Below are positions 13,123 to 22,190 of a DNA stretch of 29,113 nucleotides, piece by piece. Location of the stretch: the NCBI GenBank assembly GCA_041748615.1, contig JBGTCY010000007.1, positions 1 through 29,113 on the forward strand, in the 5' to 3' direction. Position numbers and translations under genes: made by a program. Below the pieces are notes generated by a model. The model saw nothing but the letters and a program-made list of their open reading frames with translations, searched no databases and was not told where the DNA came from. Position 1 is the stretch's first letter, and the number at the start of each line of letters is the position of its first letter. Source of the DNA: JBGTCY01 sp041748615 (lineage in GTDB: Bacteria > Bacteroidota > Bacteroidia > Chitinophagales > CAIOSU01).

Positions 13123-14595
13123 ATGAACAATGCGATTACCGTCATTTTCCCGCATCAATTATTTGAGAACAATCCCTGCGTTGATTTATCAAGAACGGTT
13201 CATCTCATAGAAGACCATCTTTATTTTACTCAATATCCCTTTCATCAACAAAAGTTGGTACTGCATCGCGCATCCATGCAACGCTACCGGGATAACCTGA
13301 AACGAAAAGGATTTAAAACACACTACCATCAATTTATTGAATTTCAGGATTTACGTGACTTATTACAAAAGTGGCATCAGCAGGGTATTCGACAATTGCA
13401 TTATACCGAAACGACCGATTATCTGCTGGAAAAAAGATTAAAATGTTTTTCCGTTCAATTTAACATTCACTTAATCCAATATCCTTCCCCTAATTTCCTG
13501 ACTGAGAAAAAAGATTTTGCGCTGTTATTAGGAACTGATAAAAAATACGTCATGGCGAATTTTTATCTACGCCAAAGAAAGCGGCTGAACATTCTTGTGA
13601 TGAACAAAAAGCCTGTGGGTGGCAAGTGGAGTTATGATGCTGAAAACAGAAAAAAGATGCCATCGGGTATCCGGATTCCCCCACCCTTTCTTCCCAATGA
13701 AAATAGTTATGTAAAAGAAGCAAAAGAATATGTCGCGCAACATTTCCCAAAAAACCCGGGTGATGACAAAGATTTTTTCTATCCCATTTCAGCGGAAGAT
13801 GCGACTAAAGTTTTGGAAGATTTTTTAGAAAACCGGCTTGAAAATTATGGTATCTATCAGGATGCCATTGTCAGGGAACAGTCCATCTTGTTTCATTCTT
13901 TGCTGACACCCGCGTTGAATATCGGCTTACTCAATCCGGAAGAAATCATTCGGAAAACGCTCGAATTTCACAAGAGAAAAAAATATCCGCTCAACAGCTT
14001 GGAAGGATTCCTCCGACAGATTATCGGATGGCGTGAATTCATGCGGGGCGTTTATGAGCTTGAAGGTGTTTTTGAAAGGACAAATAATTTCTGGGGATTT
14101 GAAAGAAAAATGCCGGTTGCTTTTTATACAGGAACGACCGGAATTGAACCGATTGATGATTGCATCAAAAAATTGCACCGCTCTGCATATTGCCATCATA
14201 TTGAGCGCCTGATGGTGTTGGGTAGTTTCATGTTGTTGTGTGAAATCCATCCCGATGAGGTGTATCGCTGGTTTATGGAATTTTTTATTGACGCATATGA
14301 TTGGGTGATGGTTCCCAATGTTTACGGCATGAGCCAATATGCTGACGGTGGACTCATCACAACCAAACCCTACATCTGCGGTTCAAATTATATTCTGAAA
14401 ATGAGCAATTACAAAAGAGGCGATTGGTGTGAAATATGGGACGGACTTTACTGGCGATTCGTTCATGTGAATAAAAAAGTTTTTTCTTCAAACCCGCGGA
14501 TGAGTATGATGGCAAGATTAGTTGAAAAAATGCCTTCGGCTAAACTCAACAGCCACATTCAAGTGGCTGAAACTTTTCTGGAGCGGTTGAAATAG
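13123..14595 (+). CDS. Photolyase/cryptochrome-related flavoprotein (PhrB/CryB group), Fe-S ligands apparently lost
   Basis: The 490-residue protein matches the bacterial (6-4) photolyase/CryB group. It has an N-terminal DPRP Rossmann domain (ITVIFPHQLFENNP, 'LVLHRASMQRYRDNLK') and a helical FAD domain with FLRQIIGWREFMRGVY, AYCHHIERLMVLGSFMLL and 'WVMVPNVYGMSQYADGGLITTKPY'. The Agrobacterium PhrB-type enzyme holds a [4Fe-4S] cluster with four cysteines, two of them in a YCxxC loop. Here that stretch reads SNYKRGDWCEIWDGLYW (from about 428), a shortened loop without CxxC; only Cys436 could correspond to a ligand, and the earlier position reads Pro in TGIEPIDD. So a cluster is unlikely. DNA repair versus light sensing cannot be decided. 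Confidence 0.88.
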   Translation: MNNAITVIFPHQLFENNPCVDLSRTVHLIEDHLYFTQYPFHQQKLVLHRASMQRYRDNLKRKGFKTHYHQFIEFQDLRDLLQKWHQQGIRQLHYTETTDYLLEKRLKCFSVQFNIHLIQYPSPNFLTEKKDFALLLGTDKKYVMANFYLRQRKRLNILVMNKKPVGGKWSYDAENRKKMPSGIRIPPPFLPNENSYVKEAKEYVAQHFPKNPGDDKDFFYPISAEDATKVLEDFLENRLENYGIYQDAIVREQSILFHSLLTPALNIGLLNPEEIIRKTLEFHKRKKYPLNSLEGFLRQIIGWREFMRGVYELEGVFERTNNFWGFERKMPVAFYTGTTGIEPIDDCIKKLHRSAYCHHIERLMVLGSFMLLCEIHPDEVYRWFMEFFIDAYDWVMVPNVYGMSQYADGGLITTKPYICGSNYILKMSNYKRGDWCEIWDGLYWRFVHVNKKVFSSNPRMSMMARLVEKMPSAKLNSHIQVAETFLERLK

Positions 14596-14701
14596 TTTTT
14601 CATTTGCTGAAGGAAACGGTAATGGATGATGGGGTGGAGAGCTAATGAATTTATTGTGTCATTTCCGGAGTTTGACATTGCATAGTGATTGCAATTTGCA
14701 C

Positions 14702-14926
14702 TCAACTTTCCTGCCCGCTCTCATCATTTTTAAATTTCAAATCTTTGAGCACTTCATTCACTTCGGCTTCAGTATTGGTGAGTTTGTCGCGACAAATGGA
14801 AATGAGCAGGGAGGCGCGTTTTACCTTTTCCGCCAGTTCGTCAACGGAAATATCTTCACGTTCAATTTCGGAAACGATTTGTTCAAGTTCCGCGATGGCG
14901 TCTGTATATAGCATCTTATTTTTCAT
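14702..14926 (-). CDS. xseB: Exodeoxyribonuclease VII small subunit
   Basis: Started at the ATG at 14926 the product is 74 residues (MKNKMLYTDAIAELEQIVSE), the normal XseB length. An upstream start would add 21 residues encoded inside xseA and unlike the family. It shows the XseB helix pair: YTDAIAELEQIVSEIERED, then 'VDELAEKVKRASLLISICRDKLTNTEAEVNEVL' (about residues 28-60). The small subunits coat the large subunit of the complex that degrades single-stranded DNA to short oligonucleotides. The start overlaps the xseA stop by eleven bases. Between its end and the convergent photolyase stop lies a weak hairpin ATTGCA/TGCAAT (about 14678-14697). Confidence 0.92.
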   Translation of the reverse strand: MKNKMLYTDAIAELEQIVSEIEREDISVDELAEKVKRASLLISICRDKLTNTEAEVNEVLKDLKFKNDESGQES

Positions 14927-16337
14927 TTTGGATGTTTTCAATATTGCTTTCAATTTGTCCTTGGTAAAATTGTGTGACCACTGTATCACCTTTTTTTAAT
15001 CGCTCTGAATTTCGCACGATTTTTCCTTCATGATAGGTGATGCTGTAGCCCCGCTTCAGCACGTTGCGCGGCTCTAACAGCGACACTTTTATTTCAAGCA
15101 GGTTCAATCTGCCGTTTTCGTTTTTCAATCCTTGCGATGCGTGAAGTGAAAATAAATGAAGCGTTTCCTTCAAGCGCTTTTGTTCTTGCTGAATGCGTTG
15201 AACCGGCAAATATTTGATGCCTGAAGTGATTTCCTGAATAAATGTTTTGTGTTTTTCAACCAGCGATTTTGAATAAGCGGAAATATCCTTGCTAACGAGT
15301 CGAAGATGATAACGGTTTCTCTCAATTAGTTTTTCACTCGCGGATTTAAACTGTCGGCTGAGTTGATCAAGAACTGACTTCTCATCCCTGAGTTTTTCTT
15401 CAGCGGATTTGATTATAATTCTTTGCGCGGTTATGATTCTGTCAGAAAAATTTTGAAAATATCCAATCAGAAAATAAGCGAGGTCGGTGGGTGTGATTTT
15501 ATTTTGATGAGCGACCATTTCGGTCACCGTTTCATTCGTGGCATGTCCGATGCCGGTAATCACCGGGAGTGGAAAAACAGCGACATCTTTTGCCAACTCG
15601 TAATGGTCATAGCAATTTAGCCCGATGTCCCCACCCCCACCCCGGATGATGAGCGCGACATCGAAGTTTCCGGCTTGCTGCCTGATTTTTTCCAATTGCT
15701 CGCGCAGGGAAATCACCGCGTGGTCGCCTTGCAGCAATGCGGGAAACAGGCGCGTTTCAAAGCGAAATCCGTATTGATTCTTTCCGATAATGTTCATGAA
15801 ATCATGATACCCCTTGCTGGTTTCAACTGAAATGATGGCGAGTCGTTTCGGCACGAGCGGAAACGAAAGTTGTTTGTTGCTAATGAATAGATTTTCAGCT
15901 TTCAGGCGTTCGATGGTTCTGCGTTTTTCTTCCGCCATTTCGCCCAATGTGAACGAAGGGTCAATCTCTGAAATGTTGAGTTGAATGCCATGTGCGGGGT
16001 GAAAATCCACTTTCACCAGCATGAGCACAAACATGCCTTCTTTCAGCGATTCACGCGTTACCTGCTGAAAGTTTTTAGTGATGCGCAGATATTCGCCCGC
16101 CCAAATTACCGAGCGAATTTGCGCGAGCACTTTCCCTTCTTTTTTTTCCACGAGGTCAGGATAGCAATGCCCGCTTTTCGGATAATAATTCAGTTTGGCG
16201 ATTTCCGCTTTTACCCAATATCTGCCGGTGTATGTTTTCCTGATGAGGTTTGAAATGCTTCCGGTGATTTCTCCCAATGAAAATATTTTCCTGAAATCAT
16301 CAGGCGGATTGAACAGATTTTCTTGAGAGGATTGCAT
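14916..16337 (-). CDS. xseA: Exodeoxyribonuclease VII large subunit
   Basis: The 473-residue protein has the expected order. First an N-terminal OB-fold for single-stranded DNA (about 15-115: 'YWVKAEIAKLNYYPKSGHCYPDLVE', 'VLMLVKVDFHPAHGIQLNISEIDP'). Then the catalytic domain (about 125-320: PKRLAIISVETSKGYHDF, 'FDVALIIRGGGGDIGLNCYDHYELA', 'PVITGIGHATNETVTEMVAHQNKITPTDLAYFLI'). Then a long coiled-coil region (about 320-430) and a C-terminal segment with LKRGYSIT. It works with XseB in repair and recombination. The start is the ATG at 16337; the next upstream gene on this strand lies beyond a 270-bp repeat-rich gap. Confidence 0.95.
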   Translation of the reverse strand: MQSSQENLFNPPDDFRKIFSLGEITGSISNLIRKTYTGRYWVKAEIAKLNYYPKSGHCYPDLVEKKEGKVLAQIRSVIWAGEYLRITKNFQQVTRESLKEGMFVLMLVKVDFHPAHGIQLNISEIDPSFTLGEMAEEKRRTIERLKAENLFISNKQLSFPLVPKRLAIISVETSKGYHDFMNIIGKNQYGFRFETRLFPALLQGDHAVISLREQLEKIRQQAGNFDVALIIRGGGGDIGLNCYDHYELAKDVAVFPLPVITGIGHATNETVTEMVAHQNKITPTDLAYFLIGYFQNFSDRIITAQRIIIKSAEEKLRDEKSVLDQLSRQFKSASEKLIERNRYHLRLVSKDISAYSKSLVEKHKTFIQEITSGIKYLPVQRIQQEQKRLKETLHLFSLHASQGLKNENGRLNLLEIKVSLLEPRNVLKRGYSITYHEGKIVRNSERLKKGDTVVTQFYQGQIESNIENIQNEK

Positions 16338-16465
16338 CGTTACTGCGAAGATACTACGGGTTGTAATGATGAATATAAAGTTGTTTTTTGCCCGAAGGTA
16401 ATTCGCTCACATCGCGCAACGCTGCGAGTCAAAGCAAGGCATAAAAGTACGGAGCAGGCGCAAAA

Positions 16466-16519
16466 AGTCCATAGTCGATAGACGATAGACGATAGTCAAC
16501 GGACGACAGACAACAGTGG
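16466..16519. repeat. Tandem-like 'gtccatagtcgatagacgatag' quasi-repeat
   Basis: The tract reads AGTCCATAGTCGATAGACG, ATAGACGATAGTCAACGGAC, GACAGACAACAGTGG, an imperfect 7-8 base period around (G/A)TAGACG. It is followed to about 16590 by copies of CTTAATG/CATTAAG that can pair with each other. The whole gap 16338-16608 holds no credible gene. Confidence 0.6.
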
Positions 16520-16608
16520 ATTTTCTTAATGCATTCTTAACTTCTTAATGTTTTAAAAAAATTAACCATTAAGGAAATAAGGCAATTAAGAATGGCAACT
16601 TTCTGAAA

Positions 16609-17271
16609 TTATATATTCAGGTAACTCATCAATGAGTTGAAGCGGTCTTTGAGGTCTTCGTAGTATTCATTTTCCTGGTAGGTGCCGACCACCGTGTAGT
16701 TGTATCTTTCAAATGAAGCGACCATTTGCTTGATGTCAAACGTATTGATTTTGATGGTGACTTCGATTTTAGTTGAGTTATGATGCGTGGAGATGTAAGC
16801 GCTGAGCACAGAGGCATTATTTTCTTCCACAATGCGTGAAATGGAAGCTAGTGAGTAATCGGTTTTATTCAATTCGAGTACAATCAAGCTGCCGTTTTCG
16901 GTAATGGAACTCATTTTTGCGAAACTGCTCACGAGACTTTCCTGCGTAATCACTCCAAGATAGTTTTCTTGTTTATCCACGACCGGAATGAGAGTGAGTT
17001 TCATTTCAGCGGCAAGTTTCACCACATCATAAATATGAACATTTTCATTGACAAACGGCTTGGGCAATTTCAAATCATAATTTTCAATCGGCTCTGAAGG
17101 GTCATCCAAATCCATCACATCTTCTTCGTTGAGCAAGCCGTGAAACTTTCCTTTGCTGACCACCGGCAGATAGGCAACGCTGAATTCGTGCATCCAAATG
17201 AGAGCTTTGTCGCCCGTGTCGGATAATTTGAGGGGAGGGATTAGCGGTGATATAAGTTCTTTCGCGGTCAT
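16609..17271 (-). CDS. CBS-domain pair protein with C-terminal ACT-like region
   Basis: The 220-residue protein has two CBS motifs. The first is about residues 1-60 (MTAKELISPLIPPLKLSDTG, 'HEFSVAYLPVVSKGKFHGLLNEEDVMD') and the second about 70-125 ('PFVNENVHIYDVVKLAAEMKLTLIPVVDKQENYLGVITQESLV'). A C-terminal region (about 128-200, LIVLELNKTDYSLASISRIV) looks like an ACT-type ligand domain. CBS pairs bind adenine nucleotides and usually regulate something else; no effector domain is fused. The ATG directly follows the stop of the hydrolase, so the two form one transcription unit. Confidence 0.87.
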   Translation of the reverse strand: MTAKELISPLIPPLKLSDTGDKALIWMHEFSVAYLPVVSKGKFHGLLNEEDVMDLDDPSEPIENYDLKLPKPFVNENVHIYDVVKLAAEMKLTLIPVVDKQENYLGVITQESLVSSFAKMSSITENGSLIVLELNKTDYSLASISRIVEENNASVLSAYISTHHNSTKIEVTIKINTFDIKQMVASFERYNYTVVGTYQENEYYEDLKDRFNSLMSYLNI

Positions 17272-18036
17272 TTATTGGTTTTTAGTTAAGTTGTTCAAAA
17301 AACGCTCCAAAATCAAATTAAATTCCAACGAGCGTTCCATCATGGCTGCGTGTCCGCATTTGTCAATGTAAGTCAACTCCACATCCGGCAGTAATTGTTT
17401 GAATTCTTCCGCGACAAATGGCGGTGTGATTTTATCGTCTTTTCCCCAAATCAACATGACAGGTTTTTTAATATTATACAGTTGTTCCCTCAAATTGTTT
17501 CGCAAAGCCGATTTGGCAAGGTAAAGGATTCTCAATGCTTTTTCGCGGTTATTAATAATGTCATAGACTTCATCCACCAATTCTTTGGTTGCAACCTGCG
17601 GGTCATAAAACGTGTATTCAATTTTTTGCTTCACAAAATCGTAATCGCTTTTTTTGGGGTAGCTGTCGCCCAGCGAATTTTCAAACAGCCCGGAACTGCC
17701 GGTGAGCACAATGGAGCGCACTTTTTGCGGATAACGCAAAGCATACAGTAGGGCGATGTGCCCCCCGAGCGAATTGCCAAGCAAAATAATTGAATCAAAT
17801 TTTTTGTACTCTATAAATTCCCGGATGTATTCAAGCAATCCTTCCACAGTTGTTTCTTCGGCAGGCAGTGTATAGAGCGGCAGCAGCGGAATGCACACTT
17901 TCATTTTTTTGGAAAATTGGTCAATCACCTCCTTGAAATTACTCAACGCTCCAAACAACCCATGCAGCAACAACAACACATCACCGTTGCCGGTTTCCAC
18001 ATATTTAAAGCCTATTTCTTCCTGAATATTGAGCAT
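17272..18036 (-). CDS. Alpha/beta-fold hydrolase
   Basis: I place the start at the ATG at 18036 (MLNIQEEIGFKYVETGNGDV), giving 254 residues; an earlier ATG would add ten hydrophobic residues not typical of the family. Motifs: oxyanion HGLFG (25-29), nucleophile Ser89 in GNSLGGH, acid in WGKDDKITP (Asp200 or Asp201) and His229 in CGHAAMME. It is a small cytoplasmic esterase or C-C hydrolase of the MhpC/BioH type; the substrate is not evident. It lies directly upstream of the CBS-domain gene and divergent from ppk2. Confidence 0.88.
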   Translation of the reverse strand: MLNIQEEIGFKYVETGNGDVLLLLHGLFGALSNFKEVIDQFSKKMKVCIPLLPLYTLPAEETTVEGLLEYIREFIEYKKFDSIILLGNSLGGHIALLYALRYPQKVRSIVLTGSSGLFENSLGDSYPKKSDYDFVKQKIEYTFYDPQVATKELVDEVYDIINNREKALRILYLAKSALRNNLREQLYNIKKPVMLIWGKDDKITPPFVAEEFKQLLPDVELTYIDKCGHAAMMERSLEFNLILERFLNNLTKNQ

Positions 18037-18158
18037 GAGAAAAATTAGATTGCCAAAAATACACATTTCACGCTTCGGGAAAATTGATGTAAACGGGGCA
18101 TGATGTTCAGTGGATATTTCAATTTTAAGGAACGCCTAAAACTCATTATATTTAAAAA

Positions 18159-18902
18159 ATGAAAGCCATCCAGAAAATATCCACGCGCGCACCGGAGCAC
18201 CTTAAAAAAAATGAAGTGAAGGAATTAACCGACACTTATATTACTCAGATGAGCGAGTTGCAGAATATGCTTTACGCGCAGGGAAAATACAGCCTGCTGA
18301 TTGTTTTGCAAGGGATGGACGCTTCGGGAAAAGATGGTGCAATAAAGGAAGTGTTCAGCGCGGTGAACCCGCTCGGCTGCCGCGTGGTGGCGTATAAAAA
18401 ACCTACGGAAATCGAGATGAAGCATGATTTTTTGTGGCGCGTTCATCGTCATGTCCCGGAGAAGGGCATGATTCAGATTTTCAACCGCTCTCATTATGAA
18501 GATGTGTTGATTCAGCGCGTACACCGATGGATTGATGAAGACAGGGTGAAAAGGCGTTTTGATTATATCAATCAATTTGAAAAATTATTGATGGAAAATG
18601 ACACGCAGATTCTGAAATTCTATTTGCATGTTTCCAAAAAAGAACAATTAAAGCGTTTGAAAGAACGTATTTCAGACCCGCGGAAAAAATGGAAATACAA
18701 TGCGAATGATATCAAAGAAAGCGAACGATGGGATGAATATATGAAAGCCTACCAGGATGTTATTAAAAACTGCAGCCCTGATATTCCGTGGACGATTGTA
18801 CCTTCCGAACAGAACTGGTACAAGGAATATATCATCGCGAAAACAATTGTCGAAAAATTGAAGACTTTGGATTTGAAGTATCCGGGGTTCAATGACGTTT
18901 GA
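18159..18902 (+). CDS. ppk2: PPK2-family polyphosphate kinase (polyphosphate:nucleotide phosphotransferase)
   Basis: The 247-residue protein is a single-domain PPK2. It shows a Walker A motif GMDASGKDG (52-60), the Walker B/lid region IFNRSHYEDVLIQRVH (about 107-122), 'RFDYINQFEKLLMENDTQILKFYLHVSKKEQLKRLKERI' (about 130-170) and 'CSPDIPWTIVPSEQNWYKEYIIAKTIVEKL'. PPK2 enzymes use polyphosphate to phosphorylate nucleotides (AMP, ADP, GDP) or run in reverse; the exact class cannot be given by eye. The next gene, convergent with only 15 bp between stops, is a phosphatase, but I see no functional link. Confidence 0.92.
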   Translation: MKAIQKISTRAPEHLKKNEVKELTDTYITQMSELQNMLYAQGKYSLLIVLQGMDASGKDGAIKEVFSAVNPLGCRVVAYKKPTEIEMKHDFLWRVHRHVPEKGMIQIFNRSHYEDVLIQRVHRWIDEDRVKRRFDYINQFEKLLMENDTQILKFYLHVSKKEQLKRLKERISDPRKKWKYNANDIKESERWDEYMKAYQDVIKNCSPDIPWTIVPSEQNWYKEYIIAKTIVEKLKTLDLKYPGFNDV

Positions 18903-18917
18903 TTGAAATAAATCGCT

Positions 18918-20489
18918 TTATTTAACCACCTGCATCCTCACAGAACTGATTTCTCCGCCAGCACTCATTTGCAACACATACAAACCAGTAGCTACATCGC
19001 TTGTTGAGAAATTTTTTCTTTCACCGGGGTGAAGTTGTCCGGTGTAATATACTTTCACTTCTTTTCCGCTTAAATCATACAAAGCGAGTTTAGCCTGCGG
19101 GATGGATTTGGCGAGAGAAAATGTGACTTCAAATTGTTCGCGCACCGGTTGCGGTTTAATGTACAACGCATTGACAGGCTCGTTCGCTTTTTCAATGTTT
19201 GTTGAAACCGAAGATTTTTTTTCAATCACATATTCATCTTCAATGTTTCCCTGTGAAGTCAGGAATTTTGCATGAAGGTTTTTTCCTTCGATATTTAATA
19301 CCAAAGAGCCGTGATATTGCTTGGTGCAAATCGTCATCACCGGATGGTCAAGCGTTCCCGAACTGCTTAATTTCCCTGAGCAACCGACTACATTATAGAC
19401 AGTTCCTTTATTTGGTTCAGGACCATCAAGATATTTCGTGTAAGGACTGGTTGAATCCACAATCATTTCCGCGGCGAGGGTGTTGGAGCGCCCGTAGTGT
19501 CCGTGCAGCATGTAAGAGCGTTCGTAGTTATGGCTGTGTCCGCAAAGCACGAGGTCCACTCCGTATTGTTCCAGCACGGGGTTGATGTTCGATCGCATCA
19601 GTTCCATGCGGCTGAGCGCGCCATCGGAATCATGCGAGCCTTTCGAGTAAGGCGGCTGATGCCAGTAGGCAATCACCCAATCTTTGTCATTTTGCTCAAG
19701 GTCGTTTTTCAACCAATTGGTCATGTCATTGTTTGGCAATGCCGTCCACAACAGGTTTTCGGAATTTAAAGAAATGAAATGCACGTTGCCGTAATCAAAA
19801 GAATAGTAACCTTCTGTTCCGCTGGCTAAGCCACCTGCTTCCCCGTTTGTCGGCAAAGTAAAAATGTCGAAATAAGGACCGTTACCCAACAGGTCAATAC
19901 TGCCGTAGTCATGGTTGCCGGGGCAGGGCCACGCCACCATTTTTTTTAAGAGTTCAGGATAAATATCAAACACATAATCCTGATATTGCTGTTGAGTGCC
20001 GCTGCCGTAGGCATTGTCGCCCAGCCAAATCCAAGCATCGGTATGGGTAGAGGGTGTGTAAGTTTTGTAAGACTCACGCACGGACAACTGTCCCGGGCTG
20101 CCGTCACCGAAATCGCCAATCACCCAAAATTGGTAAGGCGCTATGGTTCCCGGCAAGGGGGATGTTTTGAAATACATTTCTGTCTCGGCAGCAATGAGAA
20201 TGTTTGAAGCAGTCGCAATTTCATAATAATAAATGGTGGCGGGCTGCAAGCCGGTAATCTTCAGTTCGTGCTCGGTGGTGGCGTTGCTGCCGTTCACTTC
20301 CTGCATGAGGTTATTCAACGCTGTACCATAGCGGATTTTTCCGATTTCCGCCACGTCTGTCCGCCAGCGAATCACCATGCTATTGGGTGTACCAAGTTGA
20401 AGATAAGGTCCTCTCGTTACCTGCTGCGCAAGCAGGGAGGAGCATTCGAAAAATAAAATGCTGAGAAGGAGGATGATTGTGGAGTTCAT
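18918..20489 (-). CDS. Secreted purple-acid-phosphatase-like metallophosphoesterase with type IX sorting domain
   Basis: The 523-residue protein has a signal peptide (about 1-21). A fibronectin-like PAP N-domain follows (about 23-110, RGPYLQLGTPNSMVIRWRTD, 'LQPATIYYYEI'). The metallophosphoesterase domain has all the metal motifs: GDFGDG (125-130), GDNAYGSG (157-164), GNHDYG (191-196), 'AYWHQPPYSKGSHDSDG' (about 273-290) and GHSHNYERSY (about 316-325). The C-terminal 85 residues (ALYDLSGKEVKVYY, 'ATGLYVLQMSAGG') form a T9SS type A sorting domain. The enzyme should be outside the cell, likely freeing phosphate from esters. Confidence 0.92.
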   Translation of the reverse strand: MNSTIILLLSILFFECSSLLAQQVTRGPYLQLGTPNSMVIRWRTDVAEIGKIRYGTALNNLMQEVNGSNATTEHELKITGLQPATIYYYEIATASNILIAAETEMYFKTSPLPGTIAPYQFWVIGDFGDGSPGQLSVRESYKTYTPSTHTDAWIWLGDNAYGSGTQQQYQDYVFDIYPELLKKMVAWPCPGNHDYGSIDLLGNGPYFDIFTLPTNGEAGGLASGTEGYYSFDYGNVHFISLNSENLLWTALPNNDMTNWLKNDLEQNDKDWVIAYWHQPPYSKGSHDSDGALSRMELMRSNINPVLEQYGVDLVLCGHSHNYERSYMLHGHYGRSNTLAAEMIVDSTSPYTKYLDGPEPNKGTVYNVVGCSGKLSSSGTLDHPVMTICTKQYHGSLVLNIEGKNLHAKFLTSQGNIEDEYVIEKKSSVSTNIEKANEPVNALYIKPQPVREQFEVTFSLAKSIPQAKLALYDLSGKEVKVYYTGQLHPGERKNFSTSDVATGLYVLQMSAGGEISSVRMQVVK

Positions 20490-20901
20490 GGTAAATGGAA
20501 TTTTAAGTTACTAAAATAGCTTCTGAAACTTACCCGTGAAGCACAAATTTTTTAAATAATGAAAAGTTAATGTAAACCTCTAATCCGGGTAGATGCACGG
20601 ATGATAGGTTCTTAGCAAAAATGCTAACCTGAATATTTATTACACGCTATGATATTACGCCCTTCAGAGCTTGAAAGGAAACCGTGTAGCACAAGTTTGA
20701 GTTCATACAACTGTGCGTTAGTCTTGTACTCATCAATTCGCGGCTGTACAAAAAGTCAGGAAGTCGCTCACTTGAAAAAATATAAAAAATACATGTCCCC
20801 CAAAGGATTCTGAGAAGATGCCTATGCTTTGCCTACATAGGGATTTCATTGGATATGCGGATGGAAAAGGATTTGTTGATGAATCTTACAGAAATAATTG
20901 A
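20490..20901. other. Gene-poor stretch; no convincing coding sequence
   Basis: No frame of more than about 30 codons with coding character is visible on either strand. One small hairpin TTAGCA-AAAA-TGCTAA lies at 20612-20627. I see no tRNA, IS end or quasi-repeat tract. The 230 bp at 21061-21291 beyond the small frame are likewise without recognisable content. Confidence 0.5.
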
Positions 20902-21060
20902 TTATTTCAACTGCGAACATTCAAGATGAACTATTGGCTCGGAAGGTTCAATCAGTTTTTGTTTGCCTTGTGAACAACTCACCATGCTGGCAATAAACAT
21001 CATTGCAATTAACTGCATCATAGATAAATTCCGCGCTACTTTCAAGTTAATGTGTCTCAT
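20902..21060 (-). CDS. Small putative lipoprotein, 52 residues
   Basis: A minus-strand frame from the ATG at 21060 to the TAA at 20902 gives MRHINLKVARNLSMM, then QLIAMMFIASMVSC, then SQGKQKLIEPSEPI and VHLECSQLK. It has a basic start, a hydrophobic stretch and a plausible lipid cysteine at Cys29 (MVSC), followed by a short polar tail, which is the pattern of small Bacteroidota lipoproteins. A start at Met14 would also work. It could instead be the remnant of a decayed larger lipoprotein gene, since it sits alone in 800 bp without other genes. Homologues are not known to me. Confidence 0.45.
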   Translation of the reverse strand: MRHINLKVARNLSMMQLIAMMFIASMVSCSQGKQKLIEPSEPIVHLECSQLK

Positions 21061-21291
21061 AGTTTTCTATTTTGACAATAAGATTGTTTATTATTTCAAA
21101 AAAGTCAATTTTTATTAATTGCGAACTGTACCTGCCTTGACAAAGCGCATTGTGAGTGCGCAACTGTGTGTTTACCTGATTCGAGTAAGTTGTATTAACG
21201 AGTATTTAGCTAAAGCCTTTTTACAAGAAATACTTCCATCTAATTTTCAATTAAAAAAACGACTTTAGAATTAATAATTCAGAGGATAGTA

Positions 21292-21741
21292 TTATCCCCG
21301 CCTCAGCATCTCCCGGTGCGGCAGTCCGTCTTCCATATATTCTTCGCTCACGATTTCAAATCCGAACGATTGATAAAACTTCATCAGGTAAGTCTGTGCG
21401 GAAATCCTGACCGGTACTTTGCCGTGCATGGTTTCGATATTTTCCAAAGCCATTTTCATCACCGCTCTCCCCCACCCTGTTCGCCTGTATTCCGGTGCGC
21501 TGACTACCCTGCCGATGGAGATTTCTTCATAGCGAACGCCCGGAAAAGTGATGCGCGCGTACACCGCTAATTTTTCCCCGTCATAGCCTAGCAGGTGCCA
21601 GGCATTTTGGTCTTTGTAATCGGCATCAGTGTAGGCACATTTTTGTTCAGTGACAAACACGAGCTGCCGCAATTCGAGCAAAGCATATAATTCATCGAGC
21701 GTGAGGTCGGGGAATTTTTTGAAGATGAAGATGGGGGGCAT
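21292..21741 (-). CDS. elaA: GNAT-family acetyltransferase, ElaA-like
   Basis: The 149-residue protein opens with the ElaA pattern 'LTLDELYALLELRQLVFVTEQKCAYTDADYKDQNAWHLLG' (about residues 13-52). The acetyl-CoA loop is IGRVVSAPEYRRTGWGRAVM (about 76-95, with RRTGWG for the pyrophosphate). It ends 'YQSFGFEIVSEEYMEDGLPHREML', the C-terminal GNAT strands. The substrate of ElaA proteins is not established. It has no operon partner. Confidence 0.9.
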   Translation of the reverse strand: MPPIFIFKKFPDLTLDELYALLELRQLVFVTEQKCAYTDADYKDQNAWHLLGYDGEKLAVYARITFPGVRYEEISIGRVVSAPEYRRTGWGRAVMKMALENIETMHGKVPVRISAQTYLMKFYQSFGFEIVSEEYMEDGLPHREMLRRG

Positions 21742-21962
21742 GGGGGATATTCGTTTTTCGAGTTAACCTGTGTGGAGCATAACCGAAATCATAGTTAAAC
21801 TTTTACGCTTGAATTTACCGGGATATATTTTGCATATATAAATATAATAGATTTAATACTAATTATTCAACTCTACGAAATATCTATTTTACTGAAGCAA
21901 CACCTTCATGTTTAAGCCAAAAGATGTTTAATTTAGTTTAACTGTACGCTCAAACATTAGCC

Positions 21963-22190
21963 ATGAAAAAACTTAAACGGATAACATTTGACCCAAATGT
22001 GATGGGTGGAAAGCCTTGTATCCGCGGCATGAGGGTAACCGCAGGAACAATCGTAGGGCTGGTGGCTTCCGGGTACACAGTGAAACAAATCCTGAAATCC
22101 TATCCATATCTCGAAAAGGAAGACATTAGCGAGGCGCTCGCCTATGCCGCCTGGCGCTCTGAAGAAATGGAAGTGCCTTTTGCCGCGTAA
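21963..22190 (+). CDS. DUF433 protein, putative antitoxin
   Basis: The 75-residue protein matches DUF433: RITFDPNVMGGKPCIRGMRV, then TVGTIVGLVASGYTV-like residues and 'YPYLEKEDISEALAYAAW'. The fold is a small helix-turn-helix-like domain. DUF433 proteins usually precede a PIN-like DUF5615 gene as here, with one shared base (TAATG) between stop and start. The pair is regarded as a probable toxin-antitoxin module. Confidence 0.9.
   Translation: MKKLKRITFDPNVMGGKPCIRGMRVTAGTIVGLVASGYTVKQILKSYPYLEKEDISEALAYAAWRSEEMEVPFAA

Noticed and set aside
14927..14989. Extension of xseB to 14989
   Set aside because: The extra 21 residues are unlike XseB and lie inside xseA; the ATG at 14926 gives the normal length.
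16466..16519. CRISPR array
   Set aside because: Units are 7-8 bases and imperfect, without regular repeats and spacers, and no cas genes are near.
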